The position numbers were made by a program, and so were the translations under genes. Below are positions 55,301-64,000 of a DNA stretch of 64,000 nt, in pieces. Each line of letters begins with the position of its first letter. The first letter of the stretch is position 1. Under the pieces are notes generated by a model, which was not told the origin of the DNA, did not search any database, and was given only the letters and a program-made list of their open reading frames with translations. Origin of the DNA: Chionis minor (Eukaryota > Chordata > Aves > Charadriiformes > Chionididae); assembly GCA_013398295.1 (NCBI GenBank), contig VZSF01007835.1, positions 638,727-702,726 on the forward strand, given 5' to 3'.

Positions 55301-58300
55301 AGGAAAGACATAGTTAGGCTAAGTACTCAAGAAATGTGTAATTAAAACTATTCAGAGACTTTGCTAGTGTGATACACTGTTACCATATGAGCGTCGTTAA
55401 TGAAAGGCCTTGCCAAGATGGGGCCAGCTTCACTTGGCTAGGAGGAGAGTTACAAGAATTGCATTTGAATATTTTTATCAGAAAAATTTCTAATTCTGGG
55501 TGAACTCTTCTGGATTGCACTACCTTTAAAACAGCATGTAGAATTTGGAATTTCAGCATTTTTTGTTTGAGGTTTTCAGTTCAATTTTAGGACAAAGACA
55601 AATTTCAAATTATTTTGTGAATTTAAACTCTTTTCCTCCATATTGTTTTCTGAACTTAAAATCAGAAAGATAAACCATTTTGCTAGATCTTTTATTTTTG
55701 GTAACTGACTTAGTTTAAAGGTGTCTTTATAGCAGCATTTGCCAGGGATGATAAACCTAAAATCGGCCACCAAGGCAAATTCCAGTTATCCAAATTTGTA
55801 ATCAATTTGCTGAAAGGATAGCCTTAAAATGTCAGTTCACGTAAAGAATTGAGAAAATTGGTAAAGTACTTTAATGAATATGGGAACAGAACGAGTCACT
55901 CAGCCTTCCTGCAGGCTGTAACATATTCAGAGATGGCATATGAAGGCTCTTCTAACAGTGGCCTTAAAAAGCACCGATAACATCAGACAAGTTTTCAAGA
56001 CTATTGTATGAATAGATGGAATTTCTTTGAATATATTTTCTGTTTTTCTTTTGTCTTATTACGTATTGGTTTTCTCCTTGTGAAATCCAGTACTTTATTT
56101 AAGGTCATCAGTTCTTCTACTTAGTAATCTCATCTCAAAGCCCTTGATTTTTAATTCCTCTTCTTTACATGAATGACAAATTAGGCGTATAACTCTTTTC
56201 TTCTTTAAGCCCTGCTAATCTGTCACCCACCATCCCTGTCTGGTGACGAGAGTCCTGCATGGTACAGAAACACTCTCCAGCACGGAGGCTCCACATAGCC
56301 AAAGTGAATCCTGCTTTCTATGCAAGCAAGGGCAAAACATCCAGATTGCCATGAGTGATGGTAAGACTTTCTTCCTCTGATAAGAGTGGAAAAATCAGGT
56401 TGGTTCTTCTGTCCTGCAAGAGCTGACAGAGGAGGTGAGCTGCAAGAAATCACATGGCAACAGGTTCTTTTGCACAGGAACATGGGCAGCCCTTCAGAGC
56501 AGTGTCATCAGCAGAGCTGCAAGAGGATAGTACAAAGGCTCATTAACACATTTTCCACCTGTGTCCTTCCCAGGAAAAGTCCCACCTTTTGGGAGGCCGC
56601 CCACAGCTTGGACATTTCCATCTCTTCTTGTGTCTACATCTCTATAAATGAGCTGTTTGGGTCCATATTTAAGTTCTGCTGCTATCAGGCAAGACTTCTG
56701 GGGTGTGTGAGCCTGTTTGGTTAAACCAAGTCAGGCTTGTCTCAGCTTTTGTCATGTTTGACTAACTACCAGATTTGCTAATGAGGACCAGGAGCCTTTA
56801 GGAAGCTTTATGAAGGAAATACAACAGATGGATGGGTCTTCATCACCGCTTTGTTTCTCACACCCCAACCACACGACCGCCCCTGAATGTGTGTGGGTGC
56901 CATGTGTATCCAGCTGTGTGTTTTAAGGGATTAATCTGACATAAAGCAGAAAAAGCAAACAGTGTTGGACACTGCTTCTCTGCACTAGTCCCCAGACAGA
57001 AAAGCCCATAAACTGGGCAGGTCTGGCTGTGCCTCTCTCAAGGGTAAAGCAGACCCAAAAGGATCCAGAAATGGCATTAAGGTGCAGAGCGCTGCTGGTC
57101 CTCAGGAGGCTCATTTCACCTGCCGCTGGATTCAGGATTGGCGGTGCAGAGAGAAGAGCAAGATATTACCTTCTTTAGCTGGATCCATGTGGCCATTTTT
57201 TGCATCCTCAAGTGCTGTTTGAAATGATCACCACTCCTGAGCATCTCAGGAACGGGGACCAAGAGGAAAACCCCATCTGCCAAAGTACCATCCCTCATCG
57301 TAGGAGTTGCAGAGATCTCCATGCAACAGCCTGTGGTCTTGGTACAAGTCCCAGGGTGAATCAATGGCAAAGGCAAATACAGCCTAGCCTGGTGAGGGTG
57401 GGGGTCTCTCCAGTGGGCCAGGGAGCTGCAGGGACAGGGTTTGCATTGTAAGAATGCCACACCAAGGGCCAAAGAAAGGGATGGTGTATGCTGATGTGAG
57501 GGCAAGCTCCCATCTCCCATCACAACCAAGGCAATCCTGATGGCCATGTGCAATGCCTAGGTCCCCTTGTTGCTCTTTCTCCCACCCACCTGCTCTTTCT
57601 CCTTCTTCCCCTCTGCAGCCTGCATAATTACAGTCTGCCACATGAAGCAATTACAGAGGGGGTTAGCCAGCTCCGTCAAGAGATGTTTTTTTCTCCTCTC
57701 CCTTCCCAGCTCCATTCAACATCCCCGACTGCCACAAAGGAGTTTAATAACCCATAATGACACCTCAGGTTTCCACGTCGTTGCAGCCTCCCTAGGACTA
57801 GAGCAGTGGTATGAGGGGGGGGAAAAAAAAAAAAGATAATTAAAATCCTCATCTCCCTCTTAACTTTACAGCCTCCTATTATCTAGAAAACATTGACTTT
57901 TGTGCTCACGCTCTCTCACAACTGACAAGCCGGGGGAAGGGGGGCTGCAGGCAGTAAATATGTGCTAGCTCTTCAGTAAGGGAGGCAAGATGTTTCCTGC
58001 CACCCTGGGAGAAATGGTCTGCCAGATCAGATGAGGATTAGTAGCTTCAGACATGGTCTGATGGACAGGCTAGATATGGGGTCCGGGCCCTCCATTCCCC
58101 CCACTTCAGAGGTGACCACTGGGACAGTGGTGCAGCCCTGGTGCAGGAGTTGTTCTTCCAGCCAGTGGGTAAATCCCAAGGCAAAATCAAAAAAGCTAAT
58201 TATGCTAAAAAAAAAAATGGCAGAAGATACACTTTCCTAGAGAAGATGGAGCAAAGCTATGCAACCTCCTCTTGCGTCTTTTTGCCTCGATATCTGTCAG

Positions 58301-61300
58301 TACAATTTCACAGTGTAGTGTACAGAATAGATCTGCTCCACAGATGCAAAACTATGACTTAAGGATCAGGGACAATACCCTCATCAGCTAAATGCAACCC
58401 TCTGCATCTAAGATTTCACATTTCACAGGGCCAGGTCAGGTTTTAGCTAAATCTAAGAATATTCCTATCACCCACAAAAGAATGACCTTCCTCCCCCCAT
58501 TTTAAAACATGGGGCCAACTGGCGTCACAACCTTGTTTTCATCTCCACATTCAGATTCAAAATTTTGTACTCACGCTGCTCAAATTTTTCCTGAAAACCT
58601 ACCAAATTTCCTTTCATTGGTCAACAATGAAAATGCAATTCTTGCAAGTTTTTACAGCAATCAAATTTTCAGAGGAAAAAAATCCTGATTTCACACAAAA
58701 TAGTAAATGGTTTGGGGAAAAAGCTGTCAAAGGGAAAGGAGGTTACGTGGATGGGGAAAAAAATCAATATCTCCCCAGGAACTGAGAATTTAGTCCTGAC
58801 TTTTTGAAAAAAAAAGGTGGCAGCAATCCCTCTCTGTTTCAGGAAATGGATGTGGAAGAAGTGAGTGAAAATTCAGAAATATTGCACTGATGATTCACCT
58901 GCCATAGCAGAATCCAAAATGACCATCTTGTCTTGGATCAATGGGGAAGCACTTAGGAGCAATTTTCTCTTTGGAAATGTGGGCAGCAAGCAGACAGTCA
59001 GGAGTGGATGCTGGAATACAATGCACGGTCTCTTGGAGCATGTCGTCTTGCAGGGTTATAAAACTAATTGCTGACACCTCTGGCCCACTGTATTTCAAGT
59101 CATAGACAACTTCTTTAACAAGATCATCAGGGAATGTCACCTTCATGCAGAAAAGTAGCCTATGTGTATTGCAACAGGTCTCCTCCTGCACTACCAGTCC
59201 TTGGGATTTTAATTTATGTTTGTGACACCCAGTATTTTACTCGCAGCTCCTAGAGTCAGTTTTCTTTAAAAAAAATAATAAATTAAATGCAGCCCTTTTG
59301 AGAAGGGAAGGAAAGATTGAAGAGGAGTCTAGGAGCTCCCAGAGAGGTGGAAAAACCCTCCAGAAACAGTTATTATCAAATGGAGACCTGGCACAGAATT
59401 TTTGAACATTAAGTTTGACAGAGATTTTGACATTGTGGCGGGAGGGGAAAGTTTGCACAGGTAAACAACTGCCTGAAAACATCAGAAACATTATGACAAG
59501 AAAAATCAAATATCCAGCACTAATCTTATTATTGACAACCAGTGCAGAAAACGCAGGGCTGCCTTTCTGACTGCTCACCACATGGCTGTGGGCAAGTCAT
59601 TTAACTCACTGCCTTTTGCCTCGAGCCTGGTAATTGCTGTAACCTTCAGCTGCCAAAAACCAGTTAACAGAGGGCAATAGATGGAAATATTTGGCACTTG
59701 CCTCCTTTCAGTCCTCTCACCTGTAGTCTGATTGCCCATCAGGCCTTTGCATTGCTGAATCCATGTGCAAAAGGAACTCACGCTACTGCTTATTTTTTCT
59801 CCAGACCCTTGGAAGTCCCAGCACTAAGAGTTTTGCAGTAACCTGGATCCTCCAACTCTTTCTCTAGACTAAAAGAGAAAGTCGACAGCATGTCCCCATT
59901 TTATTGACAAGTTTGTTAAGTCCCAGTCCTACTTTGGGGTGTTTAGTCTCTTCACTGCTAGTGACCATGGTGTCTGGCCTGATGTGCTTAACTCTCTTGT
60001 TCATCTACCCACACCATGGAGTAAGATATAATTTATCTAACTCATGGCACTATCAGAATGGAGAAAGATAAGCCGTGGTGAGGGATACAAAGCAAGTTCC
60101 CATCACCCTTTCAGAAGGACTGGAAACGCGTTGTGTGGTGGTGTGGTCTTAGCACGTCCAAAGCTGATGGCGTGGGACCAGAAGGGACTTTGACCCATTG
60201 CTACCAGTCCCCTTGTGACTGTGAGGACCTGCACTGCAAGGCTGCACAGTGTGGCTGGGAAGGGTCTGGACCCCACATCTGTTCTTGGGACGTTCCCCTG
60301 AGTGTTGCTTTCCCCTCAGTTTCCTGGTCACCCACCGCTCCCTGCTCTAGCCACGGAAGCAAATGATACCAGAAGCAGCCAGTGATTTCCTGTCAGTGCT
60401 TTGTCAGCGTGTGCCCAACACTCTTCTTTTTCACGAACATGGCACTCCTTTGACGTAGACACATCTCCTTCCCCTTGCTCTTACCCTCCTTTTTGTCTTC
60501 TGTAACGGCAGCTCCAGGTCAGCAAGGTGGACCAGCAAAATGCATCTCAGTGCTACTTCTGCGTGAACAGAAAATCGCCAACTTCTTACCTACTCAGTTG
60601 CCTCTCTCCTCAGGCACTGGAGGATAAAAACCATCCGCCTGTCAAACAAAAGGTCTAATGTGATTTTAGCATTAGGACTCACACAAAGGGTCTCAGACCT
60701 ATGAAAATGTCATCATATTGACTTCATACAAATGTTTATTCATCGTTCTGCTTATAGGCAGAAAGGTGTTTTGCATTCAGTGTGGAATGGATGAGATCTA
60801 TTATGGAGACACAACCAGTTCTGAATTGGGAATTGTCACCAGCATTTCACAGTGAAGTCAATGCTTTCCCATTGATTCACATCTACTCAGGATCTTGTCT
60901 GTAATTCCTAGCAGGTAGTCATCAAGTAAATACATAGGAAAGAGCATGAGAAAATATTTTCCTCTCCTTTTTGGAGGATGAATGTAAATGTATTACCCAT
61001 GGCGAGGTTATTTCCACCCAGCAGACTTAAGAGGATGACTCACCAAAGCCCTGTGCTTCTCTTCTGGATCTTCAAGGTGTATCAACAATGTTTTATTGAT
61101 CCACAGTCATGGGAAGTAAAGAAAGAAGAGTCTCAGACCCATACTGGTACAATATGCCTGAGTTCTGTAAAACTGCCATTAAGGTACTGGGATGATACGA
61201 TGGAAAACCAGAGTCTACAAGATTACATTTCTTATCCTCCCAATTATAGGACTGTCCTCTACATATACAGATCCTTTAATCTAGTAGAGAAGAGAACAAA

Positions 61301-64000
61301 ATGACCAGTAGCTTAAAGTTAGGCAAAGAAGAAGTGTTGAAACCAGCAGTAGGACATACATGTTTAATTGTGACGGTGAGCAAGCCCAATAGGCATCGGG
61401 AAAGCCATGTTCACTTTTGCTTGAAGCGTCCTCACCAGAACACGTACCTCACCTGAAGACTGCATCCATTGGACACAGAGTCAGTACAGGATAAGACTAA
61501 TAGGGATGGTAGAGCCCATCGGCTGTGTAGGAGGAGATAGAGCTGTGATGATCCATGTCACAAAGCACAAAGCTGGAGCAAGCGTACCTATTGTCCCCAG
61601 ACAGCAATGCAGGGTAGACCTCTACCAACTCCCACCAGCACAGCATGGCTGAGGTCCTTCTACCTTGCACCCAGCCAAGACTGGTCTTGGAAACCTCACG
61701 TTTTTAGTGAGAAACAACAGATAAGAAAACACGATCCCTGCAGAGGAAGTCTTTAGCCTTCCCACATGTACCAGCTGGGAAAACGCGTGTCTCTGCATCA
61801 CTTAATGTGGTGGAAATTACGTGTTTCAAGTGCTCATCCTTCCCCCTTGCCCTGTTGGTGCAGGCTGTGCCTGCCTCAGGAGAGTTAATCGTACTTTCAC
61901 TTATTTAATTTACAACAGAGACGTGCTAGATGGCAGCGAGGCATGCTGGTACAGGAGGAAAAGCACCACAGAAGAAGAAGAACCTAAAATACCCCCGGAT
62001 CTTCACTGTTCTGTCTCCCTTCTCATTCCTACCCCCAAAACATCACCAGAAGCAAATAATGCCTTTCTGGGGGGAGCCAGCACGTGGTTTTCTCCAGCAA
62101 TCTCCTCTTTCTCATATTCCCTGCCCCTCCTGAGGGTTTGCCTTCCCCCAGCTCCCCATCCCCTTCCTCCCCACCTACGTCTGACCTGCATAGTGGCAGG
62201 AGCCCGGCCATAGCCTGAAGGGATTTGCCTTGTGCCTTTAGTGGGATGGCATTGTTTCCCTTATCTGTCCCCGGTAGAGCCATGTGTTTTGTCTCTGCTC
62301 CCTGTCCCTGCAGATGCATGGTTGAGGGCAACACGAGACAAGGGATCCTTGTAAGTGACTTATGGTAATTGCAGAGCAGCAACTGCTCTGAAAATCTAAA
62401 TTCCTCCCTGACATTTCCAGTCTAAAGCTCCCACTGACTCAGCTGCTGCTTGTGATATTTAAACAAGGATTATCTCCTTTTTTATTCTTTTCTTTTTGAT
62501 AACAGGATGGCAGAAGGTTAGTTTAACACTTTCCTACAGTTTATTTGGCTGTTACAGATCCAGCACTCTTCAGGACTATAACCAAATCTCCGTTTCACAA
62601 GTCACTTGTTTGGTATGCCTGGGATGAAAAAAGCTCACGTGATAAAGAACCAAGGATCTTTCCCTGGATTGTCATATTTTCCAAATTTTTCTTCAGCACA
62701 AGATTTAGCATATTGGGAAATTTACTATTTTGGGTGTAAAAGGACTTATCCCATTGGTTTCAACACAACTGGACCTGACTTATCCCTCTGGGTCTTCATG
62801 TATTCCATCTGACAGTCGTTTTCCATATACTGAAACAGATTTCATTTTGTAAGGATGCTGAGTAGCATCTCCACAAAGGAACCTTAAAGAAAGTTCAAGG
62901 CAGTTTTTGATCCTCAAGAGGCACAAGTGCAGCAGCTCTCCATCAGTTCAGAAACTACCTGGCAGGAAAGGGACAGCACTGCAAGTAATACCCCACCAAA
63001 CCCCTCCATTTCAGTGCTCTAAAAGGACCTCCAAAATGCAGAAAGTCAGTCCCCCTTGTGACAGCACAAGAGAGACATTCAGCTTCAAGTCTTAGGTCAT
63101 CCCAAGTGAGTCCTCCATGCCACAGAGGATGCCCCAGGGTGGCCCCAGGGTCACACAGGCTCTGGAACGCTGCGGTGGGGCTCAGTCTCTAGGGACCACA
63201 GGATGCTGCCGCTTCCTCGCCAATGTTCAGATATGGGAGCGGGATCAATGTGCCTGATAACCTGTCATTACGGTGCGTGCTGAGCCAGATCAGCCCTTCC
63301 AGTGCCCTGCCATTAGCCAGTCATTTATTCCTGAAATTGGCTGAGAAATTGCTGAGGATGGAGTGAGGGGGAGCCAAGGGGCAGAGCTGGGGGGGGCCGA
63401 GGCTGGGATGCGAACCTAGCATCACGTGAGGGACCATCTTCTCACTCTGGCACCGGGGTTTCGCAAATGACTGAGCAAAATCTGAGCATTTCTCTGTGCT
63501 TTTCAAAGAGATGGAGGGTTAGGAGGTGGCACAGGGGCTTTCCCGTGCCCGATGGTGGGGGCTAGGGTGGGGTGGACTGGACATATTTAAGCAGTGCAGA
63601 CACGTTTGAAAGCGTAGAGAAGGTAGGCACACGGCCGTGGGCTGGACTCGGTGGAGGTTTGGGATGGGAGCAAGGGTCTGCCTGTGTGCACAGGCATCTG
63701 TAGCGCTGACACTGGCAGCGGGGGGCAGTGGGGGCCCCCGTGTCTCGCTACAGCCTCTATCACACTGTCACAGTCGGGCAAAGCAAACACATCCCTAAAT
63801 GGAGATGCTCCCGCTGGCCTGCCGATAAGCAGCGCAGGGCAGGTGCAGAGACAGCTGCCTGTTGTTCCCTGTGCCCCATGACGCAGGGCTGTTTTTCAGC
63901 CCTGGCAGTGCCTGGAGAAGGTCTCCATTAAGCCCCTGTTTGATCAGAGCCAGTGCTGTTTGGACGGCATCCCTGCTGGGAGAGGCCGACACCTTCGGGC
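52337..64000. other. Sequence upstream of TH; no gene recognised
   Basis: No coding exon of a known family is seen on either strand. The bHLH gene ASCL2, usually next to TH, would show a basic helix-loop-helix motif and none is present, so it lies outside. A small imperfect tandem of CTGCTTTGGAAGACAC occurs near 53,283-53,320, and A-rich runs occur at about 57,824-57,835 and 58,207-58,217. TH enhancers may lie here but cannot be called from the bases alone. Confidence 0.5.

Noticed and set aside
52337..64000. ASCL2 or another bHLH gene upstream of TH
   Set aside because: No basic helix-loop-helix motif in any frame.

Overview
The window is vertebrate, and specifically avian, nuclear DNA. The clearest evidence is the minus-strand preproinsulin gene. 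Its mature B chain and its A chain, with His at A8, are the bird form of insulin, and the predicted precursor is 107 residues long. A second minus-strand gene, tyrosine hydroxylase, reads through 13 coding exons with consistent splice phases and lacks the mammalian exon 2. CR1 LINE fragments, the dominant repeat of bird genomes, are scattered throughout. The species cannot be fixed from this; the precursor differs from the chicken protein I remember in the signal peptide and C-peptide.

Layout. 1-14,190: intergenic DNA on the 3' side of INS, where IGF2 is expected further out. It holds one well-preserved CR1 3' end (about 6,855-7,110) and a G-quadruplex-like GGGTA run (10,681-10,710); no IGF2 coding exon is present. 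14,192-18,262: INS on the minus strand, with a non-coding exon 1, two coding exons, a TATA box and a polyadenylation signal. Its 3-kb intron 2 is partly made of old CR1 DNA. 18,360-28,000: intergenic DNA with no recognised gene. About 28,400-31,640: a decayed endogenous retrovirus on the plus strand, with reverse transcriptase-like and integrase-like remnants. 34,247-52,296: TH on the minus strand, from a CRE + TATA promoter (52,272-52,296) to a polyadenylation signal at 34,247. Its introns carry a second fragment of the same retroviral family, two CR1/L3-type fragments, a GC-rich patch and an assembly-difficult poly-T/N site. 52,300-64,000: sequence upstream of TH with no recognised gene; ASCL2, the usual next neighbour, is not inside the window.

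How the genes relate. TH and INS lie in the same orientation with about 16 kb between the TH polyadenylation signal and the INS promoter, the conserved TH-INS-IGF2 order. TH makes L-DOPA, the rate-limiting step of catecholamine synthesis; INS makes the metabolic hormone. The head-to-tail arrangement permits read-through splicing. INS exon 2 begins with 42 bases that are open and in frame with the preproinsulin start, so every phase-0 TH donor would read in frame into preproinsulin. An upstream ATG overlapping the INS TATA region is also in frame with preproinsulin with no stop between. No wholly new system was found; the most interesting points are this INS 5' architecture, the CpG-type Arg-to-Cys change in TH, and the two related retroviral fragments.
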